Positions 22,447 through 31,910 of a stretch of DNA of 64,000 nt are shown here, piece after piece. A program made the translations under genes and the position numbers. Source of the DNA: Aphanomyces cochlioides. Lineage: Eukaryota > Oomycota > Saprolegniomycetes > Saprolegniales > Verrucalvaceae. Under the pieces are notes generated by a model. It made no database searches. It saw only the letters and a program-made list of their open reading frames with translations, and had not been told where the DNA came from. Positions within the stretch are counted from its first letter, which is position 1. Every line of letters starts with the position of its first letter. The stretch is taken from assembly GCA_019828595.1 (NCBI GenBank), contig JAHQRK010000001.1, positions 4,092,001-4,156,000 on the forward strand, in the 5' to 3' direction.

Positions 22447-23784
22447 GTGCAAATGGTGAAGATAAGCGATCGTCAGATGCTCTTGCGCTATGCCATGATG
22501 GTGCTTGAAGGAAGAAAACAATGGAGAATCCGTAGAGTGCTCTTTGAAATGAATGATTCTGACGAAGACGACGTTGACACACAGCTTCTTGGCTGGATTC
22601 AGGCCATCGAAGCGACTCGATACCTCAATACCAGGACAAACATCATCTATCCCAAATCACGATTCCACCATCTAATGTACAACATCAGAGCTAATCGCTT
22701 CCGAAAACTATTTCGAGTGGAACGATCGTCCTTTCACCGTCTGGCAAATGAACATCGGGACGCTGCCGAGTACAAAAGTGTGGAGGGCAAAATGCAAAAA
22801 GGGTCGATTGAAAATCACTTGCTTGTGCTGCTTTATTTCCTCGGGACGAATGGCAATGCTGTCTCCAACCAACACATGGCTTCGTTCTTTGATGTCAGTA
22901 GTGGAACAGTGACTGAGTATGTTGATCGTGGAATTAATGCCGTGTACAATCTGCGCGAAAAATGGATACGGTGGCCCAACTACATTGAATCTCTGTCCGT
23001 CGCTACCAGAATTTATGATATGTGTGGCTTCAAACATTGTATCGGCTTTATAGATGGAACCTTATTTCCTTTTGAGGCAAAGCCAACATTGCACGGTGAG
23101 GACTACTACTCAAGGAAAGGATGCTATGCAGTTGCAGGCCAAATCATTTGTGACGACCGCGGTGCTATCCGTGATATTTTTGTTGGCTGGCCAGGCTCAA
23201 CTCATGATAATCGCGTGTGGAGAAATAGCAATGTCAGCAAGAGATCTGCCGACTATTTCTCCGAAAAGCAGTACCTCTTGGGAGACTCAGCATACAAACC
23301 CTGTGCTACTATAGTTCCTGCTTACAAGAACCTGCCCAACCAAAGAATGCCTCGATGGAAAGAGGCGTTCAATAACAAGTTAGCAAAAGGAAGAATCAAA
23401 GCAGAACACTGTATTGGAATGCTCAAAGGGCGGTTCCAATATCTCAAGCGAATTCGTAAGTTAATGGACTGTAAATCAGCGATGAAGAACGTCGTCAAGA
23501 CAATAGTGGCTGCAGCTGTACTACACAATTTTCTGCAGTCAGAGAATGATATTATTCCTGATTCATGGATTGAATTACAAAGCAATTGCTTTTGTAATGC
23601 TGACGTTCGAGCTTGCAAAGTCTGCTTCCCTGCTGAGAGCGAACCACATGAAGACACCAACGACCTACCCTCTGGCACTTCCAAACGAGATGACGTTGCT
23701 GCCCAACTTCTTTTCTTCTTCATGATACACAATACTGACCCGATTAAATCTGGATTAAATGCATTAATACACACGCACAACTGA
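22447..23784 (+). CDS. Harbinger 3 transposase, intact
   Basis: A 445-codon uninterrupted frame. Whether translation starts at the first in-frame ATG (22450) or a later one (for example MLLRYAM or MMVLEGRK) is open. The region around HMASFFDVSSGTVTEYV is helix-turn-helix-like. The nuclease core has KHCIGFIDGTLFPF (Asp), DDRGAIRDIFVGWPGSTHDN, YLLGDSAYKP (Asp) and RIKAEHCIGMLKGRF (Glu), the complete DDE of the DDE_4/HARBI1 family. RYLNTRTNII and HLMYNIRANRFRKLFRVE precede it. It would catalyse element excision and integration in the nucleus together with the partner encoded at 24877-23823. Confidence 0.9.
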   Translation: MQMVKISDRQMLLRYAMMVLEGRKQWRIRRVLFEMNDSDEDDVDTQLLGWIQAIEATRYLNTRTNIIYPKSRFHHLMYNIRANRFRKLFRVERSSFHRLANEHRDAAEYKSVEGKMQKGSIENHLLVLLYFLGTNGNAVSNQHMASFFDVSSGTVTEYVDRGINAVYNLREKWIRWPNYIESLSVATRIYDMCGFKHCIGFIDGTLFPFEAKPTLHGEDYYSRKGCYAVAGQIICDDRGAIRDIFVGWPGSTHDNRVWRNSNVSKRSADYFSEKQYLLGDSAYKPCATIVPAYKNLPNQRMPRWKEAFNNKLAKGRIKAEHCIGMLKGRFQYLKRIRKLMDCKSAMKNVVKTIVAAAVLHNFLQSENDIIPDSWIELQSNCFCNADVRACKVCFPAESEPHEDTNDLPSGTSKRDDVAAQLLFFFMIHNTDPIKSGLNALIHTHN

Positions 23785-23822
23785 ATTGCTATGATTGTCT
23801 TTGTTAACCTGATCCGTGTGGT

Positions 23823-24877
23823 CTACTGCAAATTCAGAGGACAAGCCAACTCAACATCAACGTCGCTCCAGCCTTCGTCTTTCAAACGCTTACGAGTTGC
23901 AATGATTTTGATGCGTCTGTCCATATTCAAAGCCTCACGCTTTGCTTCAAATTCCAATTCAGCAGAATTGGCTTGGATGGCAAGAAGACGGACATTCAGA
24001 CGAGTTTCTTCAGCGAGACGCTCCTCTCGCTTTGTCTCGACATCAAGTCGCTTTGATTCAATTGCATTTCTACGTTCCAACTGGGCTGAGTTAGACGATA
24101 AACAACGCCACAACGTACCTCGTGTAGCTTGAACTCAAATGCGCGCTTGTTTAAGTCAGACCATTCGTCAAATTTGGCTTGGGCGTAGGATTTCTTCTTG
24201 TTCCGCTCGTCGGTGGGATCATCCATGCTAGATTGTATTCGACGCCGCTTTTCTCGCTTCTCTTCATTTTCATCATCATCGTCTTCTAATGTTTCGTTTG
24301 TAAAAAGAGCACTTGTGGATGCTCGATCGCGCATCACGTCGTCCAATACAAAATAATATGGACAGATACGTTGCAACTCATTACAAATCGTTGATTCATC
24401 TTCGATTCCTTGACCAGTATTCTCTTTCCACTCCTTTGCCTCTTTGTAAGATGATTCAATTGTTGATATTTTCTGGATAATATCTTTGGCCATGCGGTTG
24501 TGAATCCCGCTTTTTTTCATCATCAAGTTGATCTGGCCTGCAAGTGTAGTCTTCGTCGAGCCTGAATGCTTATCGCCACCCTTCCACCTTGCATAATTGC
24601 CCTCTGTAGTGAGCCAACTGACAAGAATATCCATACTTGATTTTCCCCCGGCAATGGCGTCGGTTGTCCATAGAACACGTTTAGATCTCGACAACGTTTT
24701 GAGCGGTGGCGACGGCTGGCTGCACTGATCTTCAGACGACATTGGTGTAGTAGATGAATTAGTAGAAACTGACGCTCCCAACAATAACTGGCTGTCTCGA
24801 GTGGTCAAACTTTTGCAGCCATGCTCTCCCATGGGGACGCCGATGGCGCCAAGGACTTTTCCGGCCAAACAGACCAA
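23823..24877 (-). CDS. Harbinger 3 Myb/SANT-like partner, two exons
   Basis: Exon 1 is 24877-24119 and exon 2 24080-23823, separated by a 38-nt intron (GTACGT...CAGCCCAG on the minus strand, with TCTAAC as a branch-like site). The junction joins FEFKLHE to LERRNAIESKRL in phase 0 and gives an unbroken chain. It has a Ser/Thr-rich start, a SANT/homeobox-like region (KSSMDILVSWLTTEGNYARW, KTTLAGQINLMMKKSGI, DIIQKISTIESSYKEA), an acidic stretch (ETLEDDDDENEEKREKRRRI) and a final coiled coil (ETKREERLAEETRLNVRLLA). An upstream Met could shift the start. It probably binds the element ends for the transposase. Confidence 0.8.
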
Positions 24878-25074
24878 TCAGGATTGACTACTCCCAAACA
24901 TAATCTACTGCCGGGCTAGGAATTTTTCCTCTGACAATGTATTGCTGCAAACTGCCAAAATAATTTGGCACATTGGACATGGCATGGCAGGATGAGTTTC
25001 GAAGATTTTTTGCCAATCATATGCCACTTCTATACTGCTGCGCTCAACATCCTGCAACTCTGACACCCACTATT

Positions 25075-25815
25075 GTCCCGCAGGACGGTAAGGACTTGAC
25101 GGAGATGATCACGATGGACCTCAAGGTCGGAGCGAGTGGTTGTGCGACGACTATGGATATAAATATCGTCGAATTAAGAGGGAGCAAAGGCTCGCAAAGG
25201 GCGAAGTTTCGCCGTCACCGTGCGGTTGAACGTCGCTGGCGCATTGGAAAGGTCTTGTGGCATAACGAGCCATTCCCAGAGCATGCCACTTGGAGTGGAG
25301 ACAGCGGTGTTAGGAGTATCCTGTATTCGCATCAGGATCTGGTAGAACCCATCGCGCAAATCGATCGTGGAAAATAGGGTACTACCCGCCATGCTGTCAA
25401 TGATGACATCCTTGCGCGGAATCGGCGTTTGCACCGGTATCGTGGCTTGATTCAACTTGTTGAAGGCGTGAACGATACGCCAGCCACCGTTGGGTTTCTT
25501 GACGCAAAATGTCGGACTTGAGTGCGGCGAGTTGCTCTCGCGCACATGGCCTGCCTTCTTGCGGGCCGCAAAGAATGAATCGATGAACTCGACCTGATCA
25601 CGTGGCAATGGCCACTGGCGTGTAACGCAATACTTGGTCCCCGGGACCAAGTCAATCTCATGGCGGATGCATTTGTCACTAGGCAGGGCCGCTGGAACCT
25701 CGTCAGGGAATACATCCTTGTACTCCATCAATATGTCGTAGTACGGGCTAGTCTTGAGAGACTCCCATGTCGTTTGTGCTTGCTTGTCAGCATCGTCAAG
25801 GACATCCTTGTCCAT
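25075..25815 (-). pseudogene. Gypsy A reverse transcriptase, N-terminal part, stop before FDD
   Basis: From 25815: RHEIDLVPGTKYCVTRQWPL, FIDSFFAARKKAGHVRES, SPTFCVKKPNGGWRIVHAFN, IPRKDVIIDSMAGSTLFSTI-DLRDGFYQI and MPQDLSNAPATFNR, the standard Ty3/gypsy RT blocks. At about 25174 the codon that is Tyr in gypsy B (SYFDDIYVHS) is TAA here, followed in frame by FDDIYIHS, so the catalytic box is preceded by a nonsense codon. The frame continues to LRQVLTVLRDN and is then interrupted by Harbinger 3; excision of that element would rejoin it to GLYANLAKCMFG. Confidence 0.85.
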
Positions 25816-25868
25816 CGTGGAAGTCGTGTGGAGGGTCCCATCTTCTTCTACGCAGATAACCGCGATAC

Positions 25869-26861
25869 TCAGCGGTGCAGGAGTCGCGAAAAGGAGCGAA
25901 AGCTCATCTCCGGCAAAGCCACAATCTCATCAGCCCTGGTGGGCAGTTCTTCAAGGTCACAGGCTGACCGTATAAACTCATCAACCGACAACTTGTCGGG
26001 AACATCTTGCCTGTCTCGAGAGGGTGCGCACTCTCGGAAATCGTACTCATCGATCGACACTTCTTCGTGGTCGTCGGAAAACTCTTCGGCGATTCGTCGG
26101 TCTTTCGCCGGCAATCCTTCAGGTTCGTTTGAAGGTGTGTCCAAAGCTGGAATAGCTTGTTCTTCTCGTGGATGGTCCACAGTGCCATCGCGTGTCCGTG
26201 TTGACGAAGGGTCAATACAAACCACAGCGAGTTCATTACTCTGCGCTGGGTTGGGCACGTAGGAACGTGGAGATGGTGGCACCATCGTCTTCAGGTGCCA
26301 GTCAATAATGGGCTGATGGCGTTCGAGCCAACCCATTCCAAGGATCAAATCCCATCTGTCGTCAAGGTCCATAAGGAAGAATTCTTCTCTTGACGAAATG
26401 TCACCAATCGATATTGGCAACGCGACAATTTGTCGTGGATTTGAAACAATCTGACCGTCTGTAAGTCGGATGCGTAGAGTGTCGTTAGGTTGAGCTTTGG
26501 ACGTCGATACGCCTGTAGCTCGTGCAATAGTTGCGCGCCGCGCATAATTTTCAGATGCGCCACTGTCTATCAAGACACGGAGGGGGTCGCTGAATCCAGG
26601 AACTGGAAGCAGGTAGGAGAGCATTTGGTGATGCTCACCTAGGCGGCACAAAGTGCCAGGGGCTAGATCAATAGGTTCAGATGGCGCGGTGTCAGACACC
26701 AATTGATCAACTTGCCCAGTAGGCCGCCCGGCGCCTACTGGGTTGTGAAGTTTACCCGGCGACGCGGAGGCGTTCCAGGCGCACCATGCGCATTGGAAGC
26801 CTGTCGGCGGGGAGCAGTGCAGTTGCGGGAAATGTGTCCCGTACGCTGGCAATTGTAACAA
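25869..26861 (-). CDS. Gypsy A aspartic protease segment of pol
   Basis: Open frame overlapping the gag end in another frame. VLIDSGASENYARR (about 26580) holds the catalytic D-S-G of retroviral-type aspartic protease, and WDLILGMGWLERHQP the hydrophobic-hydrophobic-Gly segment at the end of the domain. An acidic linker leads toward RT. It processes Gag-Pol in the particle. The open segment looks functional by itself but RT downstream is in a different frame (change near 25870-25900). Confidence 0.75.
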   Translation of the reverse strand: MLQLPAYGTHFPQLHCSPPTGFQCAWCAWNASASPGKLHNPVGAGRPTGQVDQLVSDTAPSEPIDLAPGTLCRLGEHHQMLSYLLPVPGFSDPLRVLIDSGASENYARRATIARATGVSTSKAQPNDTLRIRLTDGQIVSNPRQIVALPISIGDISSREEFFLMDLDDRWDLILGMGWLERHQPIIDWHLKTMVPPSPRSYVPNPAQSNELAVVCIDPSSTRTRDGTVDHPREEQAIPALDTPSNEPEGLPAKDRRIAEEFSDDHEEVSIDEYDFRECAPSRDRQDVPDKLSVDEFIRSACDLEELPTRADEIVALPEMSFRSFSRLLHR

Positions 26862-27526
26862 CGCACATTGCGTCCTTGACTTGAGTTGGGACGTTGACGA
26901 TCAAAGTTGCGAGTTTCGCGCCGGGTGTTTGCCATGCCAATTTGGCTGATCTCCATATCGTAGGGGTCTTTGTTACCCGAAAATGACGCCGCTGATTACG
27001 AATATTGTTCGCCGAGGGCAATCTTCAGCGCGTCAGTCATATCCTTTGGCTTTTGCCGAAAGAGTTCAGTGCGTGGTGGGCCAGGATTCAAGCCATGCAT
27101 AGAGATGTTTGCAATAGCGCGTTCGGAGACATCCGACTTGTCAGTCAGGGAGAGCCAGTGATACTCCAGCTTGTGAGCAAACTCACTGATCGATAGTTTG
27201 CCTTGAGTGGCCTTCATGAGTTGATGGAGGTGACGGACATCTCCGTCTTGGGGCAGGTAATGGGCCTTCATGAGGGTGAAGAATTTCTCCAAGGTGTCAA
27301 TAGAGGAGGGATCTAGCATGTAGCAGTTGATTGCCCAGGTGTGGGCTTTGCCTGTCAGGCACGAAACAGCAAACGCAGTTTGTTTCTTTCCGGATTGAAG
27401 ATCCATGGCTTCAACAGCCATCTTCACACTAGCTTCCCGTGAGAGGAGAGTCTCGGGAGCTTCACCGCCAAACTTTGGCACATCGAGTTTCACTCGGCCA
27501 TCCCGGACGGGGCTATCTCCGTTCAT
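26735..27526 (-). pseudogene. Gypsy A gag (capsid and zinc knuckle), one in-frame stop
   Basis: It starts at Met 27526 (MNGDSPVRDGRVKLDVPKFG). The capsid-type region has GKAHTWAINCYMLD, TLEKFFTLMKAHYLPQ and ISEFAHKLEYHWLSL, the retrotransposon gag pattern. A TAA at about 26996-26998 interrupts the frame, which then continues to a CCHC knuckle, CYNCQRTGHISRNC (about 26850), and stops at 26735. The protease frame overlaps the end of gag in a different frame, as in elements that make Gag-Pol by frameshifting. Confidence 0.8.
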
Positions 27527-27597
27527 TGTGAATGACGGAATCTTGGGTCTTGACTTTTCCTTCTAGTGGTCCTTGGACGAACTAGAGTGCTACCAAG

Positions 27598-27862
27598 TGT
27601 AACCGGGTACACGCGCAGGAGGGAGGCTTAGGAAGCAGAGAGAAAGATGAAAAGTGAATTAGCTTTATCCTGCCTAAAGCTAATGAATGCATAGTCGAAC
27701 AGGGCTTATGAGCCAGTGAATATGAATGGCCTAGAAGGCATCGAGCCAAAGGAATGGCAGAGAGCACAGAGTGCTTCACATGCAGGAGATACAGATGACA
27801 TGCTACCAGCTGGCATGTCATGCCAAGGGTCAAAGAGCAAGTAACCAGAGTGTCCAGATACA
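27598..27862 (-). repeat. Gypsy A 5' LTR, outer end diverged
   Basis: Identical to the 3' LTR from 27598 to about 27846. The outer ~17 nt then differ (CAGAGTGTCCAGATACA instead of CGGAGTCCGGTTACA). The differences are concentrated at the element tip, so the exact boundary is uncertain by a few bases. Confidence 0.8.
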
Positions 27863-28235
27863 GTTCATGCAGCGAAGAAGTTCGTAGTTGAACCAGCAAA
27901 TGTTTGTCGATGGACATTAAAGCATGAAACATGAAAGAAATCAAACGAATCCACAAGGGAATCACGATGACATCCCTTCGTCATGAAAATTGAATAGAGT
28001 AAAGAGAAAAAGTGGGTTTTGATGAAGTGATCGATATGGATGTGAAAGAGGACTTTGATGATGAGTTTGATGCCCTTGCACTTGACTATGATGACAAATG
28101 AACACAAATCCCTCGATGCTCGAACAAGAGAGCTGCACTTTAGTTCTTGATCATACAAAATTATACGGAAAAGTGGGATATCTCCGAGGCCACTATATGA
28201 GGAGGGGGCTCGAAAAGCAGGAAGGATTTTGGACA
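27863..28235 (+). pseudogene. pogo element 2, right part, after gypsy A
   Basis: Immediately after gypsy A the sequence reads AAKKFVVEPANVCRW, matching pogo 1 AAKKYGVDPACIRDW. At about 28015-28099 it gives DEVIDMDVKEDFDDEFDAL, the acidic pogo C-terminus, followed by a stop. The transposase centre is deleted. A right terminal-repeat-like sequence (CCGAGGCCACTATATGAGGA) lies near 28183. The two parts show that gypsy A jumped into an existing pogo copy. Confidence 0.7.
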
Positions 28236-28272
28236 TTTATACTGCCCAATTGTGGATGGTTTGTACCTTGTA

Positions 28273-28976
28273 CAGTCATACCTCGAAATACTGACGCCAC
28301 TATAATTTTATATCCTGTTATAATTGGTATAATATTTCCTGCAAAAAATATTAATTAATAGGGTCTTTTTAAAGTTTGAATGCCACGTGTCGCGAAAATG
28401 GACCGCGTTCGGCTCACGATAAAGCAAAAGAAGGAAATCATTGAACACAAGACCGCCAACCCACACATCAGTCGAGTTCATCTTCAAGCCTGGGCAATGC
28501 AAACGTTCAAGTTGGTCCGTGCGCCATCTAAGTCAACACTAAGACACACGAAGATTCTTGATGAGGAAATGTACGAGCTGATTAGACAGTTTGATAAGTG
28601 TGAAATATAACTTGTCACCCTTACAGTGTTTGAGATAAAATAATATGTAAAATAAAAGGGCGCACTGCCTCCAGGCATTCGCCCGGGGCCCCATGCTAAT
28701 CCTTCACCCCTCACCTCACAGCTACAATCGCAAGTCATCATGCATTTCGCAAGCTTACCCAACGAACCACTGTTTTTCCGCGGAGGTATCCTCAGACTGA
28801 AAAATGCACTGCAATTTAACATACCAGTCATTTTGAATTGGTCCGATGATACTTTTTCCTCCCACAAAGGCTTTAAATAAAACCTCCTAAAATTGATAGT
28901 TTAGCAATTATCTTCTTGATGAATATCCTTTTACAATTAATATTGTTAGGGGGGTCAGTATTTCGAGGTATGACTG
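28273..28976. mobile_element. pogo-derived deletion element, TA duplications
   Basis: CAGTCATACCTCGAAATACT at 28273 has an inverted copy ending at 28976, with the similarity about 24 bp long. TA flanks both sides (28271-28272 and 28977-28978). The 704-bp element keeps only the start of a transposase (28380-28610). Confidence 0.85.
28380..28610 (+). pseudogene. CENP-B-type helix-turn-helix remnant of a pogo/Tigger transposase
   Basis: A 76-codon frame, MPRVAKMDRVRLTIKQKKEI, then ISRVHLQAWAMQTFKL and APSKSTLRHTKIL, matches the first DNA-binding domain of Tigger/pogo transposases. The catalytic domain is absent through internal deletion. As a stand-alone DNA-binding peptide it could in principle still bind the element ends, but this is speculation. 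Confidence 0.7.
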
Positions 28977-29302
28977 TACAACACTTGCCAACTGGGGGTT
29001 GCAGTGGCTGAATCATATGCTGTAGCCAATTCTCTCCTCTGGGAAGCGGAGCATATTTTAGGACGCAACTTCCGCTCTGTGAGTCATTTAGAGGTAAACT
29101 CGATTGTCTATAGAGGTTTAAACTGTCCGTCGCGATCGATTCTTCCACAGGGCGCCCAGGCTAGAGTGTTTTCAAAGCAACAGAAGGATACAGCACTGCA
29201 CAACTGATACAATAGATTTACATGGTTCTGTCAAATTATCTTGTAAGCAGAGAATTATCTTGGTCATATTATTCAATTGGGGCACAGTTGAGACAAATTG
29301 GC

Positions 29303-30889
29303 GCAAATTGAGTGATCAAGGGGGAACCTGCATTTTGCTGCTTGATGGATAGAGCATCCTTATATAGTGTATCTAATGAGTAAACCAATACAAAATGAAA
29401 TTAATTGAAGTCAAGAGAGGATCCGACATGGATTGCTTCATACCATCTCTTGCAGATATTATGGGGATCTTTGTCATGACTAAGCATACACCTCTCTTAA
29501 TCTTGTAAGCTCAAAGTTGAATGAAATAGGTGAACGTCTATCGTTTATATCTAACCCCCGCTGCTTACAGAATGCCTATTTAACCTGCTTCACACAGATA
29601 TTCCCAGCATTCATCTAAATAAATCATGTGTAAACTTGAATATCATGCTTTGCTGAATGCAAGATTTATCGGTAGCATTAGGCATTAGGTGCAACATGGA
29701 GCTTTGTAGTTAGTGCGTGTTGAAGCTGCTTGTAGACGTAAACCCGTTGACACTATCAATAAAGTAGAATTAAAGTTGCTCCTGATATGTTTCGCATGGA
29801 CATGAACCACACAGACTGAACAGAACAGCAAAGCCAGCACTATGGACAGCTCTAATTCTACGAATAGACTCTAAAGCACATTGTGTCTAGCTTCAATTGC
29901 AGTTGGTTTGCGTCACCAAGTTTTTGGACATCTTGGAGGCAGCCTGGTCTACATCATGTTGCTCTAATTGTGTAAGTATACTGTAGCATGCCAGCAATTC
30001 AACCACATAAATTTACACTACCTAAGCTGACAAGGCAACTCAGCAGCTTGGATCATAGCACTATTACTTTAGACATGTCAAGTATTCACTCACTAGAAGC
30101 GAATGGTGAGTACAGCAGCAGTGCCATCAGTAGTTGTGTTGCTTGTACAGTCCAATAAACTTAACTTTCACCGCGCGTTATTATAGTGTTCATGAGTTTG
30201 CAGCTCTACTCTGATTCTTTACATTGCGCGCGATCTTAAGGGAAGCATCATTAGACTTCGTCGGGGTTGTATCACATTCAAACGCATACCAACTGATCTA
30301 AAGGTATATCATGTGCAATTCGAAGAACTAAAACTATTACAAGAGCTGGCTTTGCTGCTCTGCTCAGTCGTCGTGATTCATTTCCATTTGAACCATAACA
30401 TGAGCAACTTCTTCTAAATTGGAAGTGTCAACGCGTTAGGTGTCAACAATTTACTACAAGCACAGACTAACCGCAAACCTCCATGGAGAATCTAGCGCTA
30501 CCGACAGCATTCATGCAAGCATGAGATTAAGTAAATCTCGATTTATTCAGATGGATGCTGGGCTGTCTGATTGAAGCGGTTGTTGCTGCTGGCATCTGTT
30601 GAGTAGTGAGGGTTTGATATGAATGGTAGAGACTCGTATTCAACTTTAAGCTTACAAGTTTAAGAAAGGAGCAAGCTTCTACAAGATCTTCTTCATTCTT
30701 CCTCTCGATATGTGCCAGAGGTTTATCAGTTCTTCCAAGAGATGGTGTAAGACATCAATCCATGTCGGATCGTCTCTTGACTTCAAATGAGTTTCATTTT
30801 GTATTGTTTTACTCATTAGGTAGACTATATAAGGATGCTCGATCCATCTAGCATCAAATGCAAGTTTCCCGCTTGATCATTCAATTCGC
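29303..30889. repeat. Fold-back element with very long inverted arms
   Basis: GCAAATTGAGTGATCAAG at 29303 has its inverted counterpart ending at 30889 (GCGAATTGAATGATCAAG). The similarity continues inward: GAGCATCCTTATATAGT, CTAATGAGTAAA, ACAATACAAAATGAAA, GAAGTCAAGAGA, GATCCGACATGGATTG, CACCATCTCTTG and CAGCAAAGCCAGC each occur in both arms (some with one mismatch). The arms reach about 550-600 bp with scattered differences. No transposase is seen inside and no target duplication is clear. It could be a non-autonomous fold-back or MULE-type element, or two copies of one repeat head to head. Confidence 0.8.
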
Positions 30890-31910
30890 GTCATTTTTCT
30901 CGACTGTGGATATTGTCTCATTGGTGACATTTTGTCCTCAATAGAAATCGGCGAAAATTTATATTGTCGATGGACAAAACCTCTATTTCTCTATCCGTTA
31001 GCGACAAGTAGTGGGTCAAAAGGCTAGCGGGTGATATCTTCGCCTCCACATGGAATCTATAGTCATCGATGACATTGCTACAAAGAAGAAAGAAAACGTA
31101 GTTCACTTAGGCTCATGACATCGCACAACGAAGCTACATGGTTGAATCCTGCACAGTTCAAAATGTCAAATTTTAAGGAAAACTGGATGCGACATATTGT
31201 GAGTCATGCAACCACAGTGCTGCGATCTGAAGCGCGATTTGCATCATCCAAGGATACCAAGCAATTGGCAGTCATATTTTCAGCTGATTGTGTTGTGAAA
31301 CGCGACTTCAAAGCATTTTTAAGAGTGTCTTTCGAGTATTCTAATTTTCCTTTTCTCCTCCAAAAAAATATCATTCCAAAGTTTTATCTTGAGTTTTGTA
31401 TGTGAAAGCTGTCTTGCTCAACTTTGGCACATGAGGGAATAAGAATGATCTAAAAATACCTCAGAATTCGTGAGAATTGAATGATTATATTTTACAAGTT
31501 TCAAGCCAATCAGACGACTTGAAGTATCTCATTTTTGACCACTTGCATCTTTTCCAATCATAGTTTTTGTATACAGTTCAATCCACAATGTGTCGCTGAC
31601 TGATATCATAGCGTGGTCGATGCCATGTGGGTTCTTGCTACCACATGGGGAAAAATCGGTCAAAATTTGTCGGGTAAAATGACCAAAATCCAAACTCTCG
31701 AAAAGAGGTTTTACAGCACGGTAACTGAACAACACCAGACAAATATCTGGATTCATGCCAGACGACAGTCCAAACCTCCTTCATGTCGAAGATCTTTTCA
31801 TCCGCCAACAGTCGAGTTGAGTGCAAATGAGTTGACTGCAAGGAGAAAAATTCATTTACCACGACGATGACGCATCTGCAGGACAATCAAAGTGGTAACA
31901 TCAACAATGT
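30890..31910. other. Spacer with no supported gene
   Basis: Several 60-96-codon frames exist on both strands (for example 31115-31405 plus), but none has recognisable features or context. The duplicated upstream region of CBM1 copy 1 starts at its right edge. Confidence 0.4.

Larger units (their letters stand above)
22306..25071 (+). mobile_element. PIF/Harbinger-type element 3, apparently complete
   Basis: Ends AGTGGGTGTCAGAGT (22306) and ACTCTGACACCCACT (to 25071) are perfect 15-bp inverted repeats, imperfect further in. ATT is duplicated at 22303-22305 and 25072-25074. Removing the element plus one ATT rejoins the gypsy A RT frame exactly (RDN-GLYANL). It is 2766 bp long with an intact transposase and an intact two-exon convergent partner, so it may be autonomous. 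ATT departs from the more usual TWA target of Harbinger elements. Confidence 0.9.
18293..27862 (-). mobile_element. Ty3/gypsy element A, containing Harbinger 3 and an antisense gene
   Basis: LTRs at 18293-18555 and 27598-27862 enclose gag, protease, RT, RNase H and integrase on the minus strand, the Ty3/gypsy order. The flanks are GTTCC (18288-18292) and GTTCA (27863-27867), an almost perfect 5-bp duplication. A purine tract (GTGTGGGGAGG on the minus strand) abuts the 3' LTR at 18556. Next to the 5' LTR lies CTTGGTAGCACTCTAG, whose TGGTAGCA could be a primer-binding site for a tRNA ending TGCTACCA. The element also bears a plus-strand gene (18742-20271) and Harbinger 3 (22306-25071). Stops in RT and integrase make gag-pol inactive. 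Confidence 0.9.
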
